Assembly (NCBI GenBank): GCA_022539475.1
Contig: VCMS01000154.1
Coordinates: 1-64,000 of the forward strand
Source: Gracilaria domingensis
Taxonomy: Eukaryota > Rhodophyta > Florideophyceae > Gracilariales > Gracilariaceae
DNA: 64,000 bases
Direction: 5' to 3'
Each line of letters starts with the position of its first letter. Within the stretch, counting starts at the first letter, position 1. Below, in pieces: positions 30,875 to 40,734 of this stretch. A program made the position numbers and the translations under genes. The notes beneath the pieces were generated by a model that saw only the letters and a program-made list of their open reading frames with translations, had not been told where the DNA came from and made no database searches.

Positions 30875-31082
30875 TTCTAAATTTTATCTTTACCCCTGTA
30901 TCTTAGTAGTATGCGACTGATTGTCGTCGCGTCGATGCGCTGGCATAATTTACGCATGTCGATTAATGATCACTGCGTCGCTGCAAGGTGTCTTCAAGGT
31001 ATTCTGTTTGTTTGGAACAAACGAAAACATGACGTCATTTCGCATCAAATTCGGAAAAGGCCCGTCGTTGTAGGGCAACAGC

Positions 31083-31116
31083 CAGGATTTGCGTGTGCCT
31101 TTCAGGCACAAATCTT
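31083..31116. repeat. Short imperfect hairpin
   Basis: CAGGATTTG..TGTGCCT pairs with AGGCACAAATCTTG, with a 2-base bulge. Confidence 0.65.
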
Positions 31117-31257
31117 GCGTGGTCAACCCGAAGCAGGAAGAGGAGCGGGACACCTCTGCCTCAACTTAACACGCACACTGGGCTGAGCTCAGGAGCCTTT
31201 GCGCAATAGTTCTGGCGGTCGCTGCACATCTACAGAAGGCGCACTTCTGCAACTCTC

Positions 31258-31318
31258 AGCTATTACAAGTTCTGTTATCCCGCGCACGGAGGGCGGGATA
31301 ACAGAAGCTGTAATAGCT
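31258..31318. repeat. 26-bp inverted repeat
   Basis: Arms 31258-31283 and 31293-31318 match at 24 of 26 positions; about 320 bp past the stop of gene B. Confidence 0.85.
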
Positions 31319-31641
31319 GCTCCTTCTTTTGGTGTACTTTTTGTGATTGCTTATTGGTAGCTAGTTTTGTTGCCTCTTTTCTTCCGCGCTCGATGCGCGT
31401 TCTGCAATGCAGAAGTTCAGCGATAAGAATAGCCCATCAGACAAACAATGATGATACGAATTTTGGCACGTGCTTTACTGAGGTTGTAAGATGTCGCACG
31501 ACATGCTAGGAAAGAGCAATTTGGTGTACAACCGTACATCTGATAGCAATTCAACGAAGCGTCACAAAGAGTCCGCAGATTAGTTACCAAACGTACCGAA
31601 CCAACATGTCGTGTACCATCATTCTGCACAGCGGCCAACAT

Positions 31642-32106
31642 TTACATGGACATTCCGACTCCAGGGGCCCCCCCACCGCCCACGGCGCCGGCACCAGTAT
31701 TGGTGAACGTCCCAACGTTAGAGGCCGTACCACCCATCGCAGCAACGTTCCCAGCGCCTCCTGAACCAATTGCGCCGGTGAACGTTCCCGGCGACATAGC
31801 CCCACCACCACCAACACCAGCAGACACAGATACGCCAAGCGCCATACCATCCCCACCGCCACCGCCGCCGCCGCCGGTGCCGAAGGAGGTTGTTGAGCTA
31901 GTGTCCATGTCGGTAACCGAGCTGGTCCCTGACGCCGGCGGCATTGCAGGCGGCATGGCCGGCGGCATGGCCGGCGGCATGGCTGGTGCGGCAGGGGGAA
32001 ACGCAAATGTGAAAGGGAAGCCTGGCGGGAAGACCATTTGGTGGGAGACCGGGGCACAAAGCGCCGATGTCAAGAGGAGAGAAATGGCGATCGTTGCGAG
32101 CTTCAT
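31642..32106 (-). CDS. Small secreted Gly/Ala-rich protein B
   Basis: 154 codons from ATG 32106, one exon. Signal peptide MKLATIAISLLLTSALCA, then a short SHQ stretch and the family block MVFPPGFPFTFAFPP. A tandem Ala-Met-Pro-Pro repeat (four to five units, from a 12-bp minisatellite) follows. After a Ser/Thr section comes the family Gly block GGGGGGGGDGMALGV and the repeats GAIGSGGAGN and TASNVGTFTNTGAG. No enzyme motif and no Cys in the mature part. Predicted to be secreted; role unknown. It lies in the same orientation as genes A and C-G. Confidence 0.82.
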   Translation of the reverse strand: MKLATIAISLLLTSALCAPVSHQMVFPPGFPFTFAFPPAAPAMPPAMPPAMPPAMPPASGTSSVTDMDTSSTTSFGTGGGGGGGGDGMALGVSVSAGVGGGGAMSPGTFTGAIGSGGAGNVAAMGGTASNVGTFTNTGAGAVGGGGAPGVGMSM

Positions 32107-32200
32107 AGTAAGGAAATGGTTCTTGATTGCGGAATGGGATGGGTTGGGATAGAAGACATATACGACATTCCAAGAGTTTGGAACGGATGATCGTGAAGCT

Positions 32201-32206
32201 TTTATA
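32201..32206 (-). promoter_or_regulatory. TATA box of gene B
   Basis: Minus strand CGTATAAAAGC, TATA about 100 bp before the ATG. Confidence 0.7.
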
Positions 32207-32383
32207 CGCAGCTGCGCGTCCTACCCCTGGTAGAAGTGGTTCAGGAAGCTCTTTGGCCTCGGGTTTTGGATGTCAAAGCTTACAATACTAGAGCACCAAT
32301 CTGGATTTGTGGTACTATCCGGAATCCACGAGAGGGAAAGAGTTTCATCTACTGCTGTGGAGAGTTGTTAATTCGTGTATTCC

Positions 32384-32420
32384 GGTTCTCATTGTACCAG
32401 TTCACTGGTATAATGAGACC
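32384..32420. repeat. 16-17-bp inverted repeat
   Basis: GGTTCTCATTGTACCAG (32384-32400) against CTGGTATAATGAGACC (32405-32420), one mismatch and one gap. Confidence 0.75.
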
Positions 32421-32456
32421 GCAATAAGATACGAATGGGTTCTCAGAGGCCAGAAC

Positions 32457-32499
32457 TTCTCATTATTCCGCTGATGAATCAACAGCAGAATAATGAGAA
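32457..32499. repeat. 17-bp inverted repeat
   Basis: TTCTCATTATTCCGCTG against CAGCAGAATAATGAGAA, one mismatch. Confidence 0.8.
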
Positions 32500-34329
32500 C
32501 CCAGAGGAACATCGTCGGCCTTCGATGTTGGATCTATTATAGAAGACGCAGAAACGCACAGATCTGTTCTCCACATGTCGCCGGTATCCTCTGGAACGGG
32601 CCAGCAAACTCACAACATCTTCCTACACCAGAAGTGTGGTGACCTCTGGTTCCGTTACATACATATATATGTACTCAGTGAAGCAGGAAAGCAGGTTTCA
32701 AAAGTTCTCGAAGCAGATGAAAGGATCCTCAACTCATGCCGCTTGCATCGATTTCTACGAAGGTATGACATTCCATTCGTTTCAAATTTCAATTGTTCCA
32801 CTACCTACGCGCAGCCAGAACAAGAGAAGCGTCGTGCTTCTCATGAGACAGAACTTTATTAAGTTCCAGTTTGAGGAAAAGTCCGCCTTCGAGCGGACCG
32901 TTTCCTTCGTTCTTTGGCAAGAAGGACGCCCTACGCAAGTCGCGATGCGCACATGACAGTTGCTCGTCATGTTCCGAACGCAATAGGAACATTCTGTTGC
33001 AACAGTAAAATGATGGGAAGCGGTGGGAGGGAGAAACAAAACAAAGGCAGAGCCCAGGAACGTAGAAGCAGTTAGCGGAGAGCGACTCTTCTGAGAGCGA
33101 AGAAGAGAACCAGAGCGGAAGCCCTTCGCCTTCGCAGTCGAGCATGGAGCCACCCATGATTTGAATACGATGGCGGCAGCACAGCCACTCAAGACTCTTT
33201 GAGTCAAGAGCAGCACATGCGTCTGTCTGTCCACGGTTGCGTCGTGTGCTACGGTGCGTCCCAATAAACCACCATCTTCGATTCGGCCCTGAGGCCAACC
33301 ACAAGAGCATGGCCACCGCAAGTCTAAATTCTCGTTCCAATCCAATTCGCTGACGCCTTGTTGCCGTACGGAAAACGTTGCGGTCTGATTGGCTCGGCCA
33401 ACTATTGAGAAATAATTGGACTTGGATTGGAACCACCCTTTTTTGAACCGCAGGCAAATTGCCTCGTTTCAATCCAAGTCCAATGCAGGCAAATATTCTC
33501 GTAATTTTCTGACCGTCACGTTATCTACCAATCCACGCTTTCTATTTTGTCTGACGGCTACTTTCGGCTCGAAGCCGCGTGCCCCAATGTTACTTTGGCA
33601 CGTTGCCACCGTGGCGTCAGCGCTCTTGCACATTTGAATTGAATTGAACCCCACTTATTTTCTCGTTTCAGCAGCCGCTGCGCCGCTTTCTGTTCTGTTA
33701 TATTTTTCATAAAAATCTCAATCGTCGTCTTTGAGTCAAGGTAGTGCAAAAGTGCTTCAACGTTCAAGCCATGAAGCGAAATGGAAACCTATGCCACTAC
33801 ACAGTTTTTCTTTGTTTTCTCTATAATAAAGTTGCGCAAAATACACACTGAAAACCTCAGACACAGCCGTAGATGCATAACAATTTACGATATCGAGGTT
33901 GTTGGCGGGGGTTAGCGTGGACTCCATTCTGTTTCTTCTCAAGTTGAAAAGTTTTTGTGCACTTGTTCTTCAGGTTGCTTGCCCCGCAGGTGATCGCGGC
34001 TAGGTGGTTGCCAGTGTGGAGACGTGAATGCCCTTATTATACAGAACTATTGGAGCTTGTACGCTGGATGGGATTGATCCACTTAGGATGGCTGATTGTT
34101 GTTGCGGCTTCTGTTCGGAGGGTGGGTTTGATACCATTACAACGATATACTCATATTCCTTTTATTCCCTGGTCATGGGAAAGCGTTTCTAGGTGCGCTC
34201 ATGTGCGGCAAAGCTAACTTGAACATGCACTTGGAGAAGATTGCTCACGCCTTAGCGCGTTTTATTTAAATTCATAATACGTTGATGCGATCACATGCGT
34301 AACACGGGGGATAGAACACTATCCTACAC
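32500..34329. other. Intergenic, one inverted repeat
   Basis: No gene supported. A minus-strand frame of 223 codons (32801-33472) lacks family resemblance or codon structure. An inverted repeat (19-bp arms 33415-33433 and 33466-33484, one mismatch) is present, with a short CAGGCAAAT direct repeat at 33451 and 33486. Confidence 0.45.
33415..33484. repeat. 19-bp inverted repeat
   Basis: Arms 33415-33433 and 33466-33484, 18 of 19 matching. Confidence 0.8.
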
Positions 34330-34812
34330 TTAGGTGGCAGAAGCCGTAGCATCACCAGTACCAGTACCACCCGCGCCTCCCGCCGCACCAAGGCCAAGGT
34401 TGGCAAAGAAGCCAGTGTTCGTCGCCGTACCCATTCCAGTTGCAAACGCATTACCGGCACCACCAGATCCAATAGCACCAAGGAAAGTACCGGGGGAGCT
34501 ATCGCCGCCCCCGCCGATGCCGGCCGCCGCGAGCACGCCAGTAGCGGTTCCGTCGCCACCGCCACCACCGCCGCCGCCAGTGCCGGCAGCGGTCGCAGTG
34601 GCGTCGTCCGTGACGGTTACGGAGACATCAGGGGCAGTGGTAACGGGGACGGTGGTGACGGCAGCTGTGGTCGTTGGCGGGGTAGTGGCACCGCCACCGC
34701 CGCCGAAGGGGAAGAACGTAAAGGGAAAGCCGCCGTCGAAGATAATTTTGGACACCGGTGCACTGAACGCGGTGGCGAGGAGAAGGGAGAAGAATAGGGC
34801 GACGATCTTCAT
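34330..34812 (-). CDS. Small secreted Gly/Ala-rich protein C
   Basis: 160 codons from ATG 34812 (the frame is open to 34959 but the signal peptide and TATA box fix the start). Signal peptide MKIVALFFSLLLATAFSA, then PVSKIIFDGGFPFTFFPFG, a variant of the FPPGFPF block in which PP is replaced by DG and RQ is missing. A Thr/Val/Pro section precedes GGGGGGGGDGTATGV and GAIGSGGAGNAFA. Same architecture and TATA spacing as its neighbours. Secreted, function unknown. Confidence 0.82.
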   Translation of the reverse strand: MKIVALFFSLLLATAFSAPVSKIIFDGGFPFTFFPFGGGGGATTPPTTTAAVTTVPVTTAPDVSVTVTDDATATAAGTGGGGGGGGDGTATGVLAAAGIGGGGDSSPGTFLGAIGSGGAGNAFATGMGTATNTGFFANLGLGAAGGAGGTGTGDATASAT

Positions 34813-34917
34813 GGCGGGATGTGGGAGTACGAGATTGCAGTGTTGTTGACGCTGTGAAATGGAATGCGGTGTTGGAGTGGTGAGACACAGAGGTGGTGGG
34901 TGACCGACGAGGGGGTT

Positions 34918-34923
34918 CTTATA
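34918..34923 (-). promoter_or_regulatory. TATA box of gene C
   Basis: Minus strand CAGTATAAGAAC, 111 bp before the ATG. Confidence 0.7.
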
Positions 34924-36189
34924 CTGGGGGAATTGCGTCTTCACTCGGTTCGCTCGCATATCTAATCTGTTCGACTGTTGGAGTCTTGAGTAGAATTTGA
35001 GTTTCCGTTCGGAGTGCTCCGCTGGAGCAAGTTGGTCAATACTTGAACGTAGTTGCTTACAATGACGAAGGCGGATCGTTTAATTGCTATGAAGATCATG
35101 ATGATAGATGGCTTTGGGGGTCTCTGTTGACAGTCTCTCAGAGAGAGGGGGGGCGCGTGGAGAAGACACATACACGTAACTGAAGCAGTTTAACTGGAAA
35201 CCTTGAATGTGAGGCGTTGAAGTTGTATCGTTAATGCAAGAATTTGTTCATCGCCAAGGAAGCACGGAGGCAGTACAACATACAGCCGAAACGCCACGGG
35301 CCCGGGCTGGCGGGCATGTTTTGATATGGTTCACGTGGGCGTCATAAGCCAAACGAATTCGGTCCTGCGGCGGAGTTGCTGAAACAACGCTGCATCAGAT
35401 AACCGTCAGCTTGCTGCGCAATCAAAATCAGAGAGCTTTGCTTGGGTGTTGGTGGTTACAATGCTCCGTCAAGTTATAAGCCAAACAAGCGGCGGTTGAT
35501 ATTGCGGAACGCGGGTTGACTCGTAATTGCAACATAGGAATGAGGTGAACAAGTGCTCATTTACGCCAATGACAATGACCTAGTGGACGGGGACTGTTTG
35601 TTGACAGGGATGATGCCATCATGTGGACCAGGGGTCGGCGCTCGCGTCGGTTGGCGGAGCAATAATGGTTGCCGGACGCGCCGGTCGACAGCGAACTGAC
35701 ATGAGGAATCGTGGCGAGACAAGGTGTCGAGGGTAGGAGACGTTCCAACATGCCAAAACCCTGTACCGTCAACGGTGGGTGCGTGCATGGCAGCGGGAGC
35801 GCGGATGCTGGGGCCATGTGCGCGGCAACAAGCAATGCGGTCATGATGACGACCCCGGGCTACCGCATTCGACACGTACGCGCGCCGCTGGCGGCGTTGC
35901 CCGAATTCGCGTTGTGTTGCATTGCTAACGCGGTGCGTGTGGTACGCGTTGCGTGTGGTACGATCGATGGGCATCACTCGCTTGCTTTACGTGTGCTACT
36001 AGGTAAGACAGTTTCCCCGAATGCATCGCTGCCAAGCCGGCACGTGTGTGTGTCGGACACGTGGTCCCTTTCCTAACAAGCTCTACGCCATGGGCTCACC
36101 CGCGCCGGCCGTTGGCCAAATCCACGCACGCACCGCCGACACGTCGCCGACCGCGCAGCCCCACGTGCGCCCACGGCCACCCGCCCGCT
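34924..36189. other. Intergenic, nothing recognised
   Basis: GC content rises towards the right. Open frames at 35557-36404 on both strands are unsupported. Confidence 0.4.
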
Positions 36190-36657
36190 TTAGCGCGCCG
36201 TCGACGCCATGGCCGTGCCCATGCCACCGCCGCCGCCAGCGCCAGCGCCGCCCATGCCCACGTTGGTGAAGGTGCCAACGTTGAGCGCCGAGGAGCCCAT
36301 GCCCATAGCCCCCGCATTTCCAGCGCCGCCGCTGCCAATGGCGCCGACGGCCGTGCCAGGAGACCCCATACCAGCGCCGCCGACTCCGGCCATCGCGGCC
36401 ACACCTAGTGCCATGCCGTCGCCGCCGCCGCCGCCGCCGCCGCCCGTGCCCATGGCCGCGGCGCCGGCAACGTCAGTGTCGGTCGCCGTGATGGCTGGTG
36501 GTGCCGGTGCTGGTGCTGGGGCTGGGGCTGGTGCTGGGGCTGGTGCTGGGGCGAACACAGTGAACGGGAATCCTGGCGGGAACCCGAATTGGCGGTTGAC
36601 CGGCGCGCCGAGTGCGATTGCAAGCAGCATCGAGACCAATACAATGGACAGCTTCAT
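36190..36657 (-). CDS. Small secreted Gly/Ala-rich protein D
   Basis: 155 codons from ATG 36657. Signal peptide MKLSIVLVSMLLAIALGA, PVNRQ, then FGFPPGFPFTVFAP. A Pro-Ala dipeptide run of about nine units replaces the Ala-Met-Pro-Pro repeat of gene B, so the linker after FPPGFPF expands by different simple repeats in different paralogs. Then GGGGGGGGDGMALGV, GAIGSGGAGNAG and a Gly/Met tail. No Cys. Secreted, function unknown. Confidence 0.83.
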   Translation of the reverse strand: MKLSIVLVSMLLAIALGAPVNRQFGFPPGFPFTVFAPAPAPAPAPAPAPAPAPPAITATDTDVAGAAAMGTGGGGGGGGDGMALGVAAMAGVGGAGMGSPGTAVGAIGSGGAGNAGAMGMGSSALNVGTFTNVGMGGAGAGGGGGMGTAMASTAR

Positions 36658-36771
36658 GGTATCGTGAGATTCACAGTTCTGGTCAGACGACTAGCTCTGG
36701 GAGGGCGGGCTGTGCGCGATGGAGGCCTGCATCCGATCTTCGAGACGGGCGGCGCGCGACGTTGGGCCGTT

Positions 36772-36777
36772 TTTATA
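36772..36777 (-). promoter_or_regulatory. TATA box of gene D
   Basis: Minus strand CAGTATAAAAAC, 120 bp before the ATG. Confidence 0.7.
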
Positions 36778-36973
36778 CTGTTCGGGACGAGGCAAGCAGA
36801 ATCAGATTGAGAGCCACTGTCTTCGGCAGTGCGATCGCGCGCGATTTGCGCGCGCGGAATTTGTGCTGCGCGACATTAACCGCCGAAAATGGTGTGACGG
36901 TGACAGCTGCGCGCCTTGCGTGCGAACGTGTGGATAGAGCAGCACGGTACTTCAGTACTTTTGGTACTTTTAA

Positions 36974-37143
36974 AACGCCGCAAGATTCTCTGAGGTGACA
37001 TGCACGCAGATAATCGAACGGATATTGAGATAATGGCAGCGAACGATTGACAGCTTACAACGCCGTAAGATTCCCTGAGGTAACTTGCACGCAGATAGTC
37101 AAACAGATATTGAGATAATGGCAGCAAACGATTGACAGCTTAC
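36974..37143. repeat. 85-bp tandem duplication
   Basis: Two units, 36974-37058 and 37059-37143, both with GATATTGAGATAATGGCAGC and GATTGACAGCTTACA. Most differences are transitions. Confidence 0.85.
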
Positions 37144-38318
37144 AAACGGCGAGCCACTGGGGAAGCGAACGATTTGTCACATCTTTATGCGCTGCGACAT
37201 CTCGTCGCCGGGCGCCCCAGCGGCTGGCAGCCATGCCTTTTGAGACGTGTCACGCACCTCTTGGAGTTCTATCTGCTGCATTTCGAGCAGCGCAGTCTGC
37301 CGATACCACAGGATCACCGCCAGAGGCGCCAATGTAATATCGCAGCTCCTCAGCGAGAGCGCACGACACCAACGAATGCGCTCGCTTGAAACAAATTCCG
37401 CGACAATCTGCTGCACGCTTGGTAAAAGCCCCGCGCACTTTTTGCAAGCTTTTCGTACCTTCTCCGCCGATGGGTCGATGAGGTTTGATTCGCATGCAGC
37501 GGATTGCGCTTTTAATACCGAAGGTACTGTTCATCCTTGCAATTTATGAAGCGGTGGCCATGTTTATGGTGCACAAGAAGATCATTGTTGGAGCTCAGAT
37601 TGCATTCATCTACTTGCTCGTGTATGAAACGGCTGAGTTTACCCAAGACTCATCTCGCGATGCATGTGGGGTCCCGATTCCGATTCAACGCGTAACGAGA
37701 AATTCCAGAGAGACGAGATGTCGGGCGAGGACGCACCCAAGGTGCGTTGTATGATGTTTGCGTGAGGTTTCGTGCTGCATTGGCCAATCACTGCCCTCGC
37801 GCCTACCTTCGGCAGTTTGTCAGCGCATCCATCATGGATCATGAGGATCATTGAACCATGGCCACTACCGTGCCTTCTCAGATTGACGAAACCGCTCGTC
37901 TGGAAGACTCCTGTATATGATACTCGGCGCTTTTTGAATCGGGGAAAGATAATATAATTAGGGTGACTGCTTGTAGTTATCGAATGCAGAATTACGGCGA
38001 CGGTAAGCGTTGCGGAGAAAACATCGACAACAATCCATGCATTCCGTCTTTGGCCCACGTGCGGGCGGGGAGCCCAACAATGTGCGAAGCGGTGTGCGAA
38101 CTGTGGGTCTCTGACCGGCATTTCTCTTGGCAAACTCGCTACTATACAAGAACGCGGGTTCGCGACATCAGAAAAGAACAAAATGATTGCGTTTATGCCA
38201 CTATTTCACGCCCAACGGCGTCTTGAGGTCACTTTTGTAACTGTGCACAAGGGCAACAGCACGTAAGATAGACAACCATGAGACGAGCACGACGAGCACT
38301 AGAAATTTAAAGGACTGT
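37144..38318. other. Spacer between genes D and E
   Basis: No gene supported. Holds the first copy of a conserved spacer motif (about 37690-37790: GAGACGAGATGTCG, TGTATGATGTTTGCG, GGTTTCGTG), 530-560 bp past the stop of gene E. Confidence 0.45.
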
Positions 38319-38777
38319 CTACGAGGCCGTGGCCATGCCCACGCCTCCACCACCCGGCCCGCCAGGGGCGCCGAGGCCAGAGTTCAAGAAGAAGCCGATG
38401 TTAGAGGCAGCTCCACCCATAGCAGCGGCAGCGTTTCCGGCGCCGCCGGAACCAATTGCGCCGGAGAAGAGTCCAGGTGACGTGTCCCCGGCGCCGCCAG
38501 CACCGGCCAGTGCCATAACGCCAAGCGCGGCACCATCTCCTCCTCCGCCGCCGGCACCGCCGGCGCCGGCGGCCATAGAGGCGGACATGTCAGTGGCGGT
38601 GGCGGTGACCGGCCCTACTACCGGGACGACAGCAGCGGCAGTTGTTGCTGGAGCTGCCGTCGGGAAGACGAACGGAAAGCCGGGCGGGAAGAAGACCTGG
38701 CGCGCGGCCGGGGCCGGCACGGGGGCGGACAGGGCGGCGGCGAACAGCAGGGAGAAGAGTAGGATGAGCAACTTCAT
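38319..38777 (-). CDS. Small secreted Gly/Ala-rich protein E
   Basis: 152 codons from ATG 38777. Signal peptide MKLLILLFSLLFAAALSA, PVPAPAARQ, then VFFPPGFPFVFPT. An Ala/Thr/Val section follows, then GAGGAGGGGGDGAALGV, GAIGSGGAGNAAAA and a GGPGGGG tail. It shares most of its sequence and about 1.8 kb of flanking spacer with gene F, and less with gene G; start codons of E, F and G are 1840 and 1846 bp apart, pointing to recent tandem duplication. Secreted, function unknown. Confidence 0.84.
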   Translation of the reverse strand: MKLLILLFSLLFAAALSAPVPAPAARQVFFPPGFPFVFPTAAPATTAAAVVPVVGPVTATATDMSASMAAGAGGAGGGGGDGAALGVMALAGAGGAGDTSPGLFSGAIGSGGAGNAAAAMGGAASNIGFFLNSGLGAPGGPGGGGVGMATAS

Positions 38778-38889
38778 GGTGGCGCAAGCAATTGCGAGGC
38801 TCGAACCGGGGGCTCGGTTTGGGCGATGGGGGGGAGGGAGGTCTGGTAATGGAACAGAGTCAAGAAGCCGCTGTGAGATTTGCTATGCT

Positions 38890-38895
38890 TTTATA
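38890..38895 (-). promoter_or_regulatory. TATA box of gene E
   Basis: Minus strand CCGGTATAAAAGCA, 118 bp before the ATG. Gene F has the same string. Confidence 0.72.
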
Positions 38896-40170
38896 CCGGA
38901 GGAGAGAATCAAGAAGCTCGGCTGAACTGTTGGGTGGCTTCGTTGAAGATGGGGTGAATTTGTGCGATTATTGGCAAGGATTATTGAGAAGCAAGAACTT
39001 TGGGTCGTACAGTGTAGGCGCGGTGGTCACTGGCGGGGAATGAGTACGAGTAAGAGTGAAGGAGCAACATCGACGCGACGATGGTAATAATAAATGTCAC
39101 GCGGTTTTATACTAGATGGTACATCAATGAAGTTTATATTGTGCTGAAGTGAAACGGGGCTGTGTGTGAAGCAGATCGGTGCACACGCAGTGCCTTGAAG
39201 GCACTGCCTTCATTTGTACCGATCTCGCTCACATAATTCCTTTATGGCTTCTGGTTATAAAGCGTGAGCCCCCCTTCAGTCCTCGCAGGACAGTGCGCAT
39301 GCAGCGGAGGTACCAAGGGTGTGGAGCGAGTGTTCTCATCTGACCGGACGACCAGACAGACTCAACAAGAGCGCTTCGATGGAGCTCAAAGATGGGTCGT
39401 TCAAGGGTGTGTATTTCAGCGCACTCCTTGGTTGCATTGATCTGCTTTATAGGGTAACGACACAGCTGGATTTACCGAAGACGCCTCCCGGGATGTATAA
39501 CTTCTGACTTACCCGATTTAGATGGAGCGCATCTCGAGAAATGGCTGAGAGACGAGATGTCGCGAGCACGCTTGTTGTATGATGTTTGCCCGAGGTTTCA
39601 CGAAACATTTGCACAGTCCAGCACCACAAGTGTAACGTTGTACCTTGTGTGTAATGATCTTCCATGAGCATTGTGTCAATGCTCTATCAAGCCTTGCCGA
39701 TAGGGGAGGCTGTTCGACTCGAGTGCGCTTTCCCCTTCTGGCTGCTCTCGAATGAAGGGCATCTAGCTTAGGTTGAAATGGTGTGAGTTAAAATGAAAGA
39801 TATCTTTAGCATGACTGCTTGACGGTGTCGACGGCAGGACATGTTTTGATGCATTGAACTTAGACGATGAGCTTTTCACCGAGAAAACCGTTTCAGATCA
39901 ATGAATGCGCTACCTACTTGTGGGGCAGTGAGACTTAGACTGCCCCACAGATAGGTAGCGCATCATACTTGGAATCGTAGTTCAGCTCAAAGATGCGAAT
40001 GGGCGACATGTTAAGGATACAAGGACTGCGTTTACACGATTGCGCCACGCCAAACAGTGCTACCTACTTCACTTTAACAACTACTCACACTAGTAGTCAC
40101 TACTCACAAGAGTAACGGCTCAGAATCGATTGACAACGATTAGAAAAGCGTGAGAAATTTATAGAACTGC
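38896..40170. other. Spacer between genes E and F
   Basis: No gene. Holds GCAGTGCCTT/AAGGCACTGC (39187-39207), the conserved spacer motif at about 39535-39625 (546 bp or more past the stop of F) and a 25-bp inverted repeat at 39905-39963. Much of it aligns with the F-G spacer. Confidence 0.5.
39905..39963. repeat. 25-bp inverted repeat
   Basis: Arms 39905-39929 and 39939-39963, 23 of 25 matching. Confidence 0.85.
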
Positions 40171-40617
40171 CTACGAAGACATGGCCGTGCCTGCGCCTGG
40201 ACCACCACCACCGCCAGGGGCTCCGATGCCAGAGTTCAAGAAGGAGCCGATGTTAGAGGCAGCTCCACCCATGGCAGCAGCAGCGTTTCCGGCACCGCCG
40301 GAACCAAGTGCGCCGGAGAAGAGTCCAGGTGACATGGGCCCGCCGCCAACACCGGCCACCGCCATGACGCCAAGCGCGGCACCATCTCCTCCGCCGCCGC
40401 CGGCACCGCCGGCGCCGGCGGCCATAGAGGCGGACTCGTCAGTGTCCATGACGGTGATAGGTCCTACTGCGGGGGCGGCGGCAGTTGTTGCTGGAGCTGC
40501 CGGCACAAAGATGAACGGAAAACCTGGCGGGAAGATTTGGCGGGAGGCCGTGTCCGACAGGGGAACGCCAAGGGTGGCGGCGAACAAGAGGGAGAAGAGG
40601 AGGATGAGTAACTTCAT
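40171..40617 (-). CDS. Small secreted Gly/Ala-rich protein F
   Basis: 148 codons from ATG 40617, close paralog of E. Signal peptide MKLLILLFSLLFAATLG, then VPLSDTASRQIFPPGFPF. The Gly block GAGGGGGDGAALGV, GALGSGGAGNAAAA and SNIGSFLNSGIG follow. The shortest of the minus-strand members. Secreted, function unknown. Confidence 0.84.
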   Translation of the reverse strand: MKLLILLFSLLFAATLGVPLSDTASRQIFPPGFPFIFVPAAPATTAAAPAVGPITVMDTDESASMAAGAGGAGGGGGDGAALGVMAVAGVGGGPMSPGLFSGALGSGGAGNAAAAMGGAASNIGSFLNSGIGAPGGGGGPGAGTAMSS

Positions 40618-40728
40618 AGTAGCGCGCGAAATTGCGAGGCTATGGTGCGGATTTCGGAGTTACGTGGATGGGAGAGTGGGTCGACGCGGAGCGAATCCGG
40701 GAGGTGATGCTGTGAGAAAGTCTGTGCT

Positions 40729-40734
40729 TTTATA
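40729..40734 (-). promoter_or_regulatory. TATA box of gene F
   Basis: Minus strand CCGGTATAAAAGCA, 117 bp before the ATG. Confidence 0.72.

Noticed and set aside
32782..33472. 187- and 223-codon minus-strand ORFs
   Set aside because: Overlapping frames without domain, signal peptide or promoter. Composition looks like translated non-coding DNA.
37485..37754. Short hydrophobic plus-strand ORF that could be a membrane protein
   Set aside because: No supported start, overlaps the duplicated spacer motif and lacks conservation in the other spacers.
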